A stretch of DNA of 64,000 bases from Mesorhizobium sp. M2E.F.Ca.ET.219.01.1.1 (lineage in GTDB: Bacteria; Pseudomonadota; Alphaproteobacteria; Rhizobiales; Rhizobiaceae). The position numbers were made by a program, and so were the translations under genes. The stretch covers positions 496,001 through 560,000 of the forward strand of contig NZ_SADT02000006.1 in assembly GCF_004016445.2 (NCBI RefSeq), written 5' to 3'. Shown piece by piece: positions 1 to 8,563 of the stretch (positions are counted from its first letter, which is position 1; each line of letters starts with the position of its first letter). The notes beneath the pieces are model-generated. The model saw only the letters and a list, made by a program, of their open reading frames with translations, ran no database searches and was not told the DNA's origin.

Positions 1-1
1 C

Positions 2-211
2 TTCAACGAATTCCTTTTCGCGCTGGCGCTGACCGCGACGCCGCGCGCAATGACCATGCCGCGCGGCACCGCCACACTCATCGGGCGCATCGATACCGAC
101 TGGGCCTCGATGGCCGCCGCCGGCGTCATCGGCGCACTGCCGATCGTCTTTTTCGCGTTGCTGGTGCAGCGGCACCTGGTTCGCGGCCTGACCATGGGCG
201 CCGTGAAGTGA
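2..211 (+). CDS. ABC transporter permease, carbohydrate type (3' end only)
   Basis: This is the last 69 residues of a permease whose start lies before the window. The visible part reads FNEFLFALALT, then a loop with TLIGRIDTDW, and a final membrane segment (GALPIVFFALLVQRHLVRGL) ending in TMGAVK. This tail is typical of MalG-type inner-membrane subunits of sugar ABC importers, which often end in an (R/V)GLTxGAVK motif. The downstream IolG-like dehydrogenase begins about 60 bases later on the same strand, so the two are probably one operon. The substrate cannot be read from this fragment; a cyclitol or sugar acid is likely given the neighbours. Confidence 0.85.
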   Translation, partial: FNEFLFALALTATPRAMTMPRGTATLIGRIDTDWASMAAAGVIGALPIVFFALLVQRHLVRGLTMGAVK

Positions 212-270
212 CCGCCGGCCGTGCATGTTGAACTGGCCGTCGCGGACGGCTGCACAGGAAAGTTGAACGC

Positions 271-1263
271 ATGATCGATGTTTGTCTGTTCGGGGTGGGA
301 CTGATCGGAAGGGTGCATGCCGGCAATCTGGCGCGCCACCCGAAAGTGCGGCTGCGCTATATCGTCGATCCCAATCGGGAGGCCGCCGCCAAGGTCGCGG
401 CCGCGACCGGCGCCGAGATCGCCGATACCGAGACCGTGATGAACGATCCGGCCGTGAAGATGGTGTTCATCGCGTCGGCGACGCGCACCCACGCCGAGCT
501 CGCCATGGAAGCGGCGGCAAAGGGCAAGGCGATCTTCTGCGAGAAGCCGATCGATCTCGATCTCAAGCGCACGGACGAATGCCTGGCGGCGGTCGCGAAG
601 GCCGGCGTGCCTTTCCAGATCGGTTTCAACCGCCGCTTCGATCCGAGCTTCCGGGCGCTGAAGGAGCGCCTCGACGGCGGCGAGATCGGCGCCGTCGAGC
701 AGGTCATCATCACCAGCCGCGATCCAGAACCGGAAACCGAGGAAGCGCTGGCCGGAGGCGGAGGCGTCTTTCGCGAAATGACCATCCACGACTTCGACAT
801 GGCGCGGAACATGCTGGGCGAGGAGCCGGTCGAGCTGTTCGCGACCGGTTCCTCGCTGGTGGCGCCGCAATACCGCAAGCTCGGCGACTACGACACCGCG
901 ATGTTCATCCTGCGAACGGCGTCGGGCCGGCAATGCCACATCAACAACAGCGTCAGGGCCGCCTATGGCTACGACCAGCGCATCGAGGTGCACGGTGCCG
1001 ACGGCATGCTGCAGGCCGGCAACCGGCTGCCGACCTCGGTGGAGATGTATAGGAGCAATGGCATATCGCGCGACAAGCCCTACTACTTCTTCGTCGAACG
1101 CTATGCGGAATCCTACGCCGCCGAGATCGATCACTTCATCAGCTGCGTCGAAACCGGCAGGAGCCCGGCGGTCACCGCCAGCGACGGCCGCAAGGCCATG
1201 ATCCTTTGCGAGGCGGCGCTTGCGTCGGCGCGGTCCGGCAGGTTCGAGCCGGTAAAGCTCTGA
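271..1263 (+). CDS. Inositol 2-dehydrogenase-like Gfo/Idh/MocA oxidoreductase
   Basis: A 330-residue NAD(P)-dependent dehydrogenase of the Gfo/Idh/MocA family. The N-terminal Rossmann motif is GVGLIGRVHAGN (residues about 8-19), the family EKP motif is in FCEKPIDL (about 90-97), and the active-site segment is TIHDFDMAR (about 171-179). The C-terminal half carries YGYDQRIEVHG, also present in the IolG homologue at 28196-29188, so both belong to the IolG subfamily. IolG enzymes oxidise myo-inositol to scyllo-inosose. This one follows a sugar permease and precedes a TIM-barrel epimerase 34 bases downstream, so it probably serves an imported cyclitol or sugar. The exact substrate is not shown by the sequence. 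Confidence 0.85.
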   Translation: MIDVCLFGVGLIGRVHAGNLARHPKVRLRYIVDPNREAAAKVAAATGAEIADTETVMNDPAVKMVFIASATRTHAELAMEAAAKGKAIFCEKPIDLDLKRTDECLAAVAKAGVPFQIGFNRRFDPSFRALKERLDGGEIGAVEQVIITSRDPEPETEEALAGGGGVFREMTIHDFDMARNMLGEEPVELFATGSSLVAPQYRKLGDYDTAMFILRTASGRQCHINNSVRAAYGYDQRIEVHGADGMLQAGNRLPTSVEMYRSNGISRDKPYYFFVERYAESYAAEIDHFISCVETGRSPAVTASDGRKAMILCEAALASARSGRFEPVKL

Positions 1264-1297
1264 GCGGATGGTCTGAAGGCAAGCAGGAGTCACCGAC

Positions 1298-2236
1298 ATG
1301 AAGATTGGCATGATCACCGACAGCCTGGGCAACCTGTCCTTCGACGAGATGCTGCGCGCCTCGGCCGAGCTTGGGCTGGAGAAGCTGGAGTTCGCCTGCG
1401 GCAACTGGTCGTCGGCGCCGCATATCGACCTGGCGGCGATGCTGCACAGTGCTGCGACCCGCGCCGAATTCGTCGCCAAGGTCCGCGACCACGGGCTGAC
1501 GATCGCGGCGCTCAACTGCTCGGGCAACCCGCTGCATCCGGGACCGCAGGGCAAGCAGCACCGCCAGGTGACCGAGGACACGATCCGGCTGGCGAGCCTG
1601 ATGGGCATCGACCGCGTGGTCATGATGTCCGGCCTGCCCGGAGGGCCGGGCGACGCCAACCCCAACTGGATCATCACCGACTGGCCGCCCGAATGCGCCG
1701 ACATCCAGCGCTACCAATGGGACGATTGCATCATCCCCTACTGGCGCGATCTGGTGAAATTCTCGAACAATCTCGGCATCGGCAAACTGTGCCTGGAACT
1801 GCATGGCCACCAGGCCGTCTACAACGTCCAGACGCTGTTCCGGCTGCGCGATGCCGTCGGCGAGACGGTCGGCGCGAACTACGATCCGAGCCATCCGATG
1901 TGGATGGGCGCCGATCCGATCGCCGCCGTGCGCAAGCTTGGCTCGGCGATCTACTATGTCCACGCCAAGGACACACGCGTCGAGCCGATACCGGCCGCCA
2001 TCGACGGCGTGCTCGATGCGCGTCCGCCAAACCACTATGCCGAAAGGGCCTGGAATTACATCACGCTGGGCTACGGCCATGGCGAGACATGGTGGCGGCA
2101 GTTCTGCACCGCGCTGAAGCAGGCAGGCTACGACGACGTGCTCTCGATCGAGCACGAGGACATGATGCTGTCGCCGATGGAAGGCATGCGCAAGTCCGTA
2201 GCGTTGCTGCGCAATGTCGCCATCAACCTGGCTTGA
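1298..2236 (+). CDS. Sugar phosphate isomerase/epimerase (xylose isomerase-like TIM barrel)
   Basis: A 312-residue soluble protein with the AP endonuclease 2/xylose isomerase-like TIM-barrel signature. Likely metal-binding segments are LCLELHGHQ (about 166-174), NYDPSHPMWMG, YYVHAKDTR and a C-terminal SIEHED. It begins ATGAAGATTGG after an AGGAG ribosome site and closes the short operon with the IolG-like gene. The fold is shared by IolE (inosose dehydratase), IolI (inosose isomerase) and MocC of rhizopine catabolism. With an inositol-type dehydrogenase beside it, isomerisation or dehydration of a keto-inositol is the best guess. The specific reaction is inferred, not seen. Confidence 0.8.
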   Translation: MKIGMITDSLGNLSFDEMLRASAELGLEKLEFACGNWSSAPHIDLAAMLHSAATRAEFVAKVRDHGLTIAALNCSGNPLHPGPQGKQHRQVTEDTIRLASLMGIDRVVMMSGLPGGPGDANPNWIITDWPPECADIQRYQWDDCIIPYWRDLVKFSNNLGIGKLCLELHGHQAVYNVQTLFRLRDAVGETVGANYDPSHPMWMGADPIAAVRKLGSAIYYVHAKDTRVEPIPAAIDGVLDARPPNHYAERAWNYITLGYGHGETWWRQFCTALKQAGYDDVLSIEHEDMMLSPMEGMRKSVALLRNVAINLA

Positions 2237-2312
2237 GGCGGCCGATCCGAGGCGTCGTCGCCCAGACCGGTGCCGCCACCGGTGCCGGCCGTCGCGCCGG
2301 TTTTCGGCTCGA

Positions 2313-3422
2313 TCATCTCACATCGACCCAGCGCTTCTCCTCAAAGGAGCGTGCCATGGCATGCACGGTGCGCTCGATCTCCAGCCCCTCGTCGAAGTCG
2401 ATGATGCGGGCCGGCTTGCCGGCGATGCGCGTCAGAAGCTCGCGGCATTCGATCATCTTGAGGTCGTTGAAGCCGAGGCCATGGCCGGGCGCCGGCAGGA
2501 AGGAATCGTAAGGCTTGTGGTGCGGGGCGACCAGGATGGTGCGGTAGCCCTGCTCGGTTGGCCTGTCGGCGGTGAGGTAGAGCTGGAACTCGTTCATCCG
2601 CTCCTGGTCGTAGAGGATCGAACCCTTCGAGCCGAAGATCTGGATGGCGATGCGGCCCTTGCGGCCCCAGGCCGAGCGGTTGACCAGCAGCGTGCCGGCA
2701 ACGCCGTTCTCGAGATGCATCAAGACGCTGGCGATGTCGTAGGTCTCGACGGCGCGGCGGGCGCCGGACGCGGTCTTGCGGTCGGCATACGGTTTGACCA
2801 TGTCACACATGACGCGCGACACACGGCCGAACAGCGCCTTGATCAGCGACAGCGGATGCACGGCGAAATCGTCGAGCGCGCCATAACCGGACGAAGCCTC
2901 GTGCTTCCAGAAGAACAAAGCTTCCGGGTCGGCCATGAAGTCCTCGTCCATCTCTATGCGAACGAGGTTGACGTCGCCGATGATCTTCTCTTCAAGCAGC
3001 GCGCCGATGTGGCGGATGGCGGGGTTCTGGATGTAGTTGTAGCCAAGCACGGCGACCTTGCCCGATGCCTTGGCGGCCTTCGCCATCGCTTCCGCCTCGG
3101 CAAAGCTCGGCGCCATCGGCTTCTCGCACCACAGATGCTTGCCGGCTTCGAGGATGGCGATCGCCATTTCCGGATGGAACTGGTTGGGCGTGGTCAGCGA
3201 GACGACATCGACCTCCGGGTCGTTGACCACGGCGCGCCAGTCGCCGGAGCCTTTGGCGAAGCCGAACTCGCCGGCCTTGCGCCTGGCAAGCTCGTCATTC
3301 ACCTCGCCCAGATGCACCAGTCTCGGCTTCTCGACATCGGGAAAGACGGTGCCCACCGCGTTCCAGGCGATGGCGTGGCACTTGCCCATGAAGCCCGTGC
3401 CGATGAGGCCCACTCCGACCAT
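2313..3422 (-). CDS. Gfo/Idh/MocA family oxidoreductase next to iolR
   Basis: A 369-residue dehydrogenase with an N-terminal Rossmann motif (GVGLIGTGFMGKCHA), the EKP motif in LWCEKPMAPS, and an active-site segment LDDFAVHPLSLIK carrying the Asp and His of this family. It is divergent from the RpiR-type regulator at 3560, with a shared 137-base promoter region. From memory, Sinorhizobium meliloti has a Gfo/Idh gene (SMc01163, called iolY) beside iolRCDEB and implicates it in scyllo-inositol use. Synteny suggests the same role here. It is clearly distinct from the two IolG-like proteins in the window, lacking their YGYDQRIEVHG segment. Confidence 0.85.
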   Translation of the reverse strand: MVGVGLIGTGFMGKCHAIAWNAVGTVFPDVEKPRLVHLGEVNDELARRKAGEFGFAKGSGDWRAVVNDPEVDVVSLTTPNQFHPEMAIAILEAGKHLWCEKPMAPSFAEAEAMAKAAKASGKVAVLGYNYIQNPAIRHIGALLEEKIIGDVNLVRIEMDEDFMADPEALFFWKHEASSGYGALDDFAVHPLSLIKALFGRVSRVMCDMVKPYADRKTASGARRAVETYDIASVLMHLENGVAGTLLVNRSAWGRKGRIAIQIFGSKGSILYDQERMNEFQLYLTADRPTEQGYRTILVAPHHKPYDSFLPAPGHGLGFNDLKMIECRELLTRIAGKPARIIDFDEGLEIERTVHAMARSFEEKRWVDVR

Positions 3423-3559
3423 GTCGATTGTCTCCGAGACGCAGTAAGAATTGACATGGATGAATTAGTCCATTTTGGCTGCGAATGGAACATACAAATC
3501 ATTTTTTATGGTGTTCTTGCGCGAACTCGCTATGATGAGGCAGGAGAGGGACAGACCAT
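3423..3559. promoter_or_regulatory. Divergent promoter/operator region between the Gfo/Idh gene and iolR
   Basis: This 137-base gap is AT-rich compared with its flanks and must hold both divergent promoters. It contains an inverted repeat TCCATT-N9-AATGGA (3469-3489). Overlapping that is TGGAACATACAAATCA (3486-3501), which matches the conserved iolC/ABC-transporter site at its ends (TGGAA and TCA) but only 10 of 16 positions overall. A degenerate IolR autoregulatory site is plausible. A TATGAT box lies at 3531-3536, upstream of iolR. Confidence 0.45.
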
Positions 3560-4426
3560 ATGGGCGCGGACGGAGCGACGATGGACGAACGGGTGCCTCG
3601 CGATTTCGAAACGCTGCGCGCGACGATCCTGGACAGGCGCGCGAGCCTGCCCAAGCGCATCGCGCAGATCGCCGCCTATGCGCTCGACAATCCCGACGAC
3701 ATCGCCTTCGGCACGGCGGCGAGCATCGCCGCCTCGGCCGGCGTTCAGCCCTCGACACTGATCCGTTTTGCCCAGCAGCTCGGCTTCGACGGCTTCACCA
3801 GCTTGCAGCAGGTTTTCCGCGAGCGGCTGCGCGAACGCAACTCCTCCTATGACGAGCGGCTGGCGGCGCTGCGCGCCAAGGCCGAGGAAGGCGCTGGCCA
3901 CCGGGCGATCTTCGACGGCTTCGTCGCCGCCGCCAGCACCTCGCTCAGCGACATTTCGCGTTCGCTCAACGATGCGCATTTCGAGGAGGCGATCGCGCTT
4001 CTGGCGAAAGCCGAGACCATCTATGTGCTGGCCAAGCGCCGCTCCTATCCGGTCGCGTCCTACATCGCCTATGCGCTGGGCAAGCTGAAGATCCGGAACC
4101 AGCTGGTGGAATCGGCCGCCGGGCTGAACGCCGAGATGATCGGCTTCGCCACGCCGCGCGACGCCGTCATCGCCATCAGCTTCTCGCCTTACGCGCCCGC
4201 GACCATCGAGGAGACGCGGGCGATCGCGGAACAGGGCGTGCCGATCGTTGCCATCACCGACTCATCCTTCTCGCCGCTGGCGCAATTCGCCAAGATCTGG
4301 TTCGAGGTCGCCGAGGCCGATTTCGGCGGCTTCCGCTCGATCTCGGCAACCATGGCACTGGCCATGGCGCTGACCGTCGCCGTCGGCGAGAAGCGCCGCG
4401 AAACCGGGCGCCGGCGCAAGGGCTGA
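3560..4426 (+). CDS. iolR: MurR/RpiR family transcriptional regulator, likely inositol repressor IolR
   Basis: A 288-residue regulator: an N-terminal RpiR-type helix-turn-helix (LPKRIAQIAAYALDNPD ... ASAGVQPSTLIRFAQQLGF, about residues 28-75) followed by a SIS sugar-isomerase domain (about 125-260, with IYVLAKRRS and AVIAISFSPYAP). RpiR proteins sense phosphorylated or keto sugars through the SIS domain. It sits directly upstream of iolC in the same direction, the arrangement of the rhizobial iolRCDEB cluster, where IolR represses inositol genes. An alternative ATG at 3581 has a closer GGAG ribosome site and would remove seven residues. The DNA site is probably the 16-base element described at 4484 and 32337. 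Confidence 0.85.
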   Translation: MGADGATMDERVPRDFETLRATILDRRASLPKRIAQIAAYALDNPDDIAFGTAASIAASAGVQPSTLIRFAQQLGFDGFTSLQQVFRERLRERNSSYDERLAALRAKAEEGAGHRAIFDGFVAAASTSLSDISRSLNDAHFEEAIALLAKAETIYVLAKRRSYPVASYIAYALGKLKIRNQLVESAAGLNAEMIGFATPRDAVIAISFSPYAPATIEETRAIAEQGVPIVAITDSSFSPLAQFAKIWFEVAEADFGGFRSISATMALAMALTVAVGEKRRETGRRRKG

Positions 4427-4483
4427 GCCTCGTAGCCGAGCGCTTTTCGCCTTGGGAACACTCATTCCATATTGACTATAGAT

Positions 4484-4499
4484 TGGAATTAATATTTCA
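4484..4499 (+). promoter_or_regulatory. Candidate IolR operator upstream of iolC
   Basis: The sequence TGGAATTAATATTTCA is an imperfect palindrome with GGAA-N6-TTTC half-sites. It lies in an AT-rich stretch (4464-4506) about 80 bases upstream of the iolC start, and a nearby ATTCCA-N14-TGGAAT inverted repeat (4464-4489) overlaps it. The same 16 bases with one difference occur at 32337-32352 in front of the inositol-type ABC binding protein. My recollection is that the S. meliloti IolR box is GGAA-N6-TTCC. Regulation by the adjacent iolR product is inferred. Confidence 0.6.
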
Positions 4500-4579
4500 T
4501 ATTGGCGATAGACGCTGCCGCTGGCGCGTGCTGTCCAAAACGACGCTGCTCTGCACAACAAGGCCGATGGGAGGATCGA

Positions 4580-6514
4580 ATGGGCGAAGCCGTGGAAGGG
4601 AAATATCCGCCGCTCGACGTCATCACCATCGGTCGCGCCTCGGTCGATCTTTATGGCCAGCAGATCGGCTCGCGGCTGGAGGACATCACCTCTTTCGCCA
4701 AGTCTGTCGGCGGCTGCCCGGCCAACATTTCCGTCGGCACTGCGAGGCTCGGCCTGCGCTCGGCGCTGCTCACCCGTGTCGGCGACGAGCAGATGGGCCG
4801 CTTCATCCGCGAGCAGCTGCGGCGCGAGGGCGTCTCGGTCGACGGCTTGAAGACCGACAAGGATCGGCTGACGGCGCTGGTGCTGCTTTCGGTCGAGAGC
4901 GAAGGCGTCTCGCCGATGATCTTCTACCGCTCCGACTGCGCCGACATGGCGCTGGCCGAAGAGGATATCGACGAGGCTTTCGTCGCCTCGGCGCGTTCCG
5001 TCGTCGTCACCGGCACGCATTTCTCGAGGCCTAACTCAGATGCCGCGCAGCGCAAGGCGATCCGCCTGATGAAGGCCCGGGGTGGCAAGGTTGTCTTCGA
5101 CATCGACTATCGCCCGAACCTGTGGGGCCTTGCCGGCCATGCCGAGGGTTTCGAGCGCTACGTGAAGTCCGACCGCGTCTCGTCGCAGCTGAAGACTGTG
5201 CTGCCGGACTGCGATCTGATCGTCGGCACCGAGGAAGAGATCATGATCGCTTCCGGAGCCGACGATTGCCTGAGCGCGCTGAAGACGATCCGCGCGCTGT
5301 CGTCGGCCACCATCGTGCTGAAGCGCGGCGCCAAGGGCTGCATCGTTTATGACGGGCCGATCAGCGACGACCTCGAGGACGGCATTGTCGGCAAGGGTTT
5401 TGCGATCGAGATCTACAATGTGCTTGGCGCCGGCGACGCCTTCATGTCCGGCTTCCTGCGCGGCTGGCTCGGCGGCGAAAGTTTTGCCACGGCCGCGACC
5501 TGGGCCAATGCCTGCGGCGCCTTTGCCGTGTCGCGCCTGCTCTGCGCGCCGGAATATCCGACCTTCGAGGAGCTGCAGTTCTTCCTGAAGCACGGCAGCA
5601 AGCATCTGGCGCTGCGCAAGGACGAGGCGATCAACCACATCCATTGGGCGACGACGCGCCGGCGCGACATTCCTTCGCTGATGGCGTTGGCCTGCGACCA
5701 TCGCGTGCAGCTGGAGGACGTCGCGGCGAGGGTCGGCGCCGACGTTTCGCGCATTCCCGACTTCAAGGTGCTGACGGTCAAGGCGGCGGCCAAGGTCGCG
5801 GCCGGCCGCGACGGCTACGGCATGCTGATCGATGAGAAATACGGCCGTGACGCGATGTTCGAATTCGCCCGCCATCCGTTCGCCTGGCTCGGACGTCCGG
5901 TGGAGCTGCCCGGATCGCGGCCGCTGCGCTTCGAATTCTCGCAGGATATCGGCTCGCAGCTCACCGAATGGCCGGTCGACCATTGCATCAAATGCCTGTG
6001 CTTCTATCATCCGGACGATCCGGAAGCGCTGAAGGCCGAGCAGCAGCAGAAGCTGCGCGCGCTGTTCGAGGCGGCGCGGAAAGTCGGCCGAGAACTGCTG
6101 GTCGAGATCATCGCCGGCAAGCATGGCAAGCTCGACGACACCACCATTCCGCGCGCGCTGGAGGAGCTCTATGCGCTGGGCATCAAGCCGGACTGGTGGA
6201 AGCTGGAGCCTCAGGCTTCGGCAGGCGCCTGGGCGAAGATCGAACAGGTGATCGTCAGGAACGATCCGTGGTGCCGCGGCGTCGTGCTGCTGGGGCTGGA
6301 GGCGCCGCAGGACGAGCTGGTCGCGGCCTTTGCCGCCACCGCCAATGCGCCGATTGTCAAGGGCTTCGCCGTCGGCCGCACCATCTTCATCAACGCCGCC
6401 GAACAATGGCTGGGAGGCCGGATGTCGGACGACGAGGCTGTCGCCGACATGGCGTCACGCTTCGAACAGTTGACCGAAGCGTGGCTTGCCGCGCGCGGCC
6501 GCAAAGCGGCATAA
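4580..6514 (+). CDS. iolC: 5-dehydro-2-deoxygluconokinase fused to a DUF2090 aldolase-like domain
   Basis: A 644-residue fusion. The first half is a PfkB sugar kinase (SVGGCPANISVGTARLG near residue 45, and the catalytic signature NVLGAGDAFMSGFLRG near 280-295) that phosphorylates 5-dehydro-2-deoxy-D-gluconate. The second half, from about residue 350, is a DUF2090 TIM barrel (LMALACDHRVQLEDV, RPLRFEFSQDIGSQL). The domain resembles class I-type aldolases and may cleave the kinase product, as IolJ does in Bacillus. The ATG at 4580 follows GGGAGGATCGA and gives a PfkB-like start; longer in-frame starts would add unrelated residues. It begins the iolCDE(B) operon and is likely repressed by IolR. 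Confidence 0.93.
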   Translation: MGEAVEGKYPPLDVITIGRASVDLYGQQIGSRLEDITSFAKSVGGCPANISVGTARLGLRSALLTRVGDEQMGRFIREQLRREGVSVDGLKTDKDRLTALVLLSVESEGVSPMIFYRSDCADMALAEEDIDEAFVASARSVVVTGTHFSRPNSDAAQRKAIRLMKARGGKVVFDIDYRPNLWGLAGHAEGFERYVKSDRVSSQLKTVLPDCDLIVGTEEEIMIASGADDCLSALKTIRALSSATIVLKRGAKGCIVYDGPISDDLEDGIVGKGFAIEIYNVLGAGDAFMSGFLRGWLGGESFATAATWANACGAFAVSRLLCAPEYPTFEELQFFLKHGSKHLALRKDEAINHIHWATTRRRDIPSLMALACDHRVQLEDVAARVGADVSRIPDFKVLTVKAAAKVAAGRDGYGMLIDEKYGRDAMFEFARHPFAWLGRPVELPGSRPLRFEFSQDIGSQLTEWPVDHCIKCLCFYHPDDPEALKAEQQQKLRALFEAARKVGRELLVEIIAGKHGKLDDTTIPRALEELYALGIKPDWWKLEPQASAGAWAKIEQVIVRNDPWCRGVVLLGLEAPQDELVAAFAATANAPIVKGFAVGRTIFINAAEQWLGGRMSDDEAVADMASRFEQLTEAWLAARGRKAA

Positions 6515-6566
6515 GAAACGGGCAGCATAAGAAAACGGCGTAAGCGAAAGCCGGAGGAAACAACAA

Positions 6567-8417
6567 ATGACGAAGACTGTTCGCCTGACGATGGCGCAGG
6601 CTGTGACCCGCTTTCTGTCCCGCCAGATGACGGAGGTAGACGGCAAAAAGGTACCGATCTTCGGCGGCGTCTGGGCGATCTTCGGCCATGGCAATGTCGC
6701 CGGCATCGGCGAGGCGCTCTACCAGGTCCGCGACGAGCTGCCGACCTTCCGCGCCCATAATGAGCAGGCGATGGCGCATGCGGCGATCGCTTACGGCAAG
6801 GCCAATTTCCGTCGGCGTTTCATGGCCGCGACCAGCTCGATCGGGCCTGGCGCGCTGAACATGGTGACGGCGGCGGCGCTCGCGCATGTGAACCGGTTGC
6901 CCGTCCTGTTCTTGCCCGGCGATGTCTTCGCAAACCGCCTGCCGGACCCGGTGCTGCAGCAGGCGGAGGATTTCTCCGACGGCACGGCGAGCGTCAACGA
7001 CTGCTTTCGACCCGTCTCGCGCTATTTCGACCGCATGACGCGGCCGGAGCAGATCATCCCGGCGCTCAACCGCGCCATGCAGGTGCTGACCGATCCGGCC
7101 GAATGCGGCCCAGTGACGCTGTCGCTCTGCCAGGACGTGCAGGCCGAAGCCTATGATTATCCGGAAAGCCTGTTTGCCGAGCGCGTCTGGACGCCGCGCC
7201 GGCTGCGCCCGGACCGCAACGAGTTGGCGGCCGCCGTCGCGGCGCTGAAGGGTGCGAAGAAGCCGCTGGTGATCGCCGGCGGCGGCGTGCTCTATTCGCA
7301 GGCCTCCGGCGAACTGGCGAAGCTGGTGCAGAGCGCCGGCATTCCGGTCTGCGAGACGCAGGGCGGCAAATCCTCGCTGCCTGACGATCATCCGCTCAAC
7401 ATGGCCGCGGTCGGCGTGACCGGCACCTCCGCCGCCAACCGTCTGGCCGAGGAGGCCGATGTCGTGCTCGCCGTCGGCACCAGGCTGCAGGATTTCACCA
7501 CCGGCTCCTGGGCACTGTTCAAGAATGCCGGCCGCACCATCATCGGGCTGAACACGCAGGTCTTCGATGCCGGCAAGCATTGGGCGCTGCCGCTGGTGGC
7601 AGACGCGGCCGAGGGCCTGGCAGAACTCAGCGCAGCGCTGAAGGGCTGGAAGGCGCCGAGCGCCTGGACCGACAATGCGCTGAAGGGCAAGACGGAGTGG
7701 CAGGCCGGCGCCGCCAAGGTGACGGCCTCGACCAACGCAGCCTACCCGTCGGATGCGCAGGTGATCGGCGCCGTGCAGCGCGCCATGGGCTCGGGCGTCA
7801 CCTTGCTGCATGCGGCGGGCGGGCTGCCGGGCGAATTGCACAAGCTCTGGCAGGCCGGCGCGCCTGGTTCCTACCACGCCGAATACGGCTTCTCGACCAT
7901 GGGCTACGAGATCGCCGGCGGTCTCGGCGTGAAGATGGCGAAGCCCGACCAGGAGGTCGTCGTCATGGTCGGCGACGGCTCCTATCTGATGCTCAATTCC
8001 GAGATCGCCACCTCGGTTATGCTTGGCTTGAAGCTCACCATCGTGCTGCTCGACAATCGCGGCTATGGCTGCATCAACCGGCTGCAGATGGCGACCGGCG
8101 GCGCCAACTTCAACAACCTGCTCAAGGACGCGCGCCACGAAGTGCTGCCCGACGTCGACTTCGCCGCCCATGCGGCAAGCATGGGTGCCAATGCCGAGAA
8201 GGTCGCTTCGATCGCCGAATTGGAAACGGCGCTGGCCAAGGCGAAGAAGAACGACAAGACGACGGTGCTGGTCATCGACACCGATCCGCTGGTTTCGACC
8301 GAGGCCGGCGGCCACTGGTGGGACGTCGCCGTGCCGGAAGTCTCGTCGCGGCCGCAGGTCAATGCCGCGCGCAAGGCGTATGAGGACAAGAAGCAGATGC
8401 AAAGCATCGGTAATTGA
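6567..8417 (+). CDS. iolD: 3D-(3,5/4)-trihydroxycyclohexane-1,2-dione acylhydrolase (ring-opening)
   Basis: A 616-residue thiamine diphosphate enzyme that hydrolytically opens the ring of trihydroxycyclohexanedione to 5-deoxyglucuronate. The N-terminal Pyr domain includes FRAHNEQAMAHAAIAYGK with the conserved Glu. The central domain includes KPLVIAGGGVLYSQASGEL. The C-terminal PP domain has the ThDP/Mg motif VMVGDGSYLMLNSEI ... LDNRGYGCINR (GDG-N form). The full length matches IolD. It lies 52 bases after iolC with its own GGAGG ribosome site. The end of the gene is followed by a palindromic repeat before iolE. Confidence 0.96.
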   Translation: MTKTVRLTMAQAVTRFLSRQMTEVDGKKVPIFGGVWAIFGHGNVAGIGEALYQVRDELPTFRAHNEQAMAHAAIAYGKANFRRRFMAATSSIGPGALNMVTAAALAHVNRLPVLFLPGDVFANRLPDPVLQQAEDFSDGTASVNDCFRPVSRYFDRMTRPEQIIPALNRAMQVLTDPAECGPVTLSLCQDVQAEAYDYPESLFAERVWTPRRLRPDRNELAAAVAALKGAKKPLVIAGGGVLYSQASGELAKLVQSAGIPVCETQGGKSSLPDDHPLNMAAVGVTGTSAANRLAEEADVVLAVGTRLQDFTTGSWALFKNAGRTIIGLNTQVFDAGKHWALPLVADAAEGLAELSAALKGWKAPSAWTDNALKGKTEWQAGAAKVTASTNAAYPSDAQVIGAVQRAMGSGVTLLHAAGGLPGELHKLWQAGAPGSYHAEYGFSTMGYEIAGGLGVKMAKPDQEVVVMVGDGSYLMLNSEIATSVMLGLKLTIVLLDNRGYGCINRLQMATGGANFNNLLKDARHEVLPDVDFAAHAASMGANAEKVASIAELETALAKAKKNDKTTVLVIDTDPLVSTEAGGHWWDVAVPEVSSRPQVNAARKAYEDKKQMQSIGN

Positions 8418-8432
8418 AGCCGGCGCCGCCCC

Positions 8433-8537
8433 CTACCTCCCCCTTGTGGGGAGGTCGGACCGAAGGTCCGGGTGGGGGTCGGCGCTGCCCCCTCCCCGCT
8501 GCCTTGCAGCGACCCTCCCCACAAAGGGGGAGGGTAG
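8433..8537. repeat. Palindromic intergenic repeat between iolD and iolE
   Basis: The left arm CTACCTCCCCCTTGTGGGG and the right arm CCCCACAAAGGGGGAGGGTAG are near-perfect reverse complements and bracket smaller hairpins (CGGACCGAAGGTCCG and GCTGCCTTGCAGC). The overall form is that of the dispersed palindromic repeats common between genes in Mesorhizobium. The element lies inside the iol operon and would fold as a strong RNA hairpin between iolD and iolE. It carries open reading frames only by chance. Confidence 0.8.
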
Positions 8538-8563
8538 AAACGAAGCGACATTGGAGTGACGAC

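Noticed and set aside
2214..3761. 515-codon plus-strand open frame over the Gfo/Idh gene
   Set aside because: It is antisense to a well-supported dehydrogenase; long shadow frames are expected at this GC content.
4502..4579. Upstream TTG start for iolC
   Set aside because: The ATG at 4580 has a clear GGGAGG site, while the upstream codons overlap the candidate operator region.
5036..6406. 456-codon minus-strand frame within iolC
   Set aside because: It is antisense to iolC with no recognisable domain.
6390..8402. 670-codon minus-strand frame within iolD
   Set aside because: It is antisense to a complete iolD, and its composition is His/Arg/Gly-rich as for shadow frames.
8414..8563. N-terminal extension of iolE into the repeat
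   Set aside because: The extra 50 residues derive from the palindromic repeat, and homologous IolE proteins start near the TTG at 8564.
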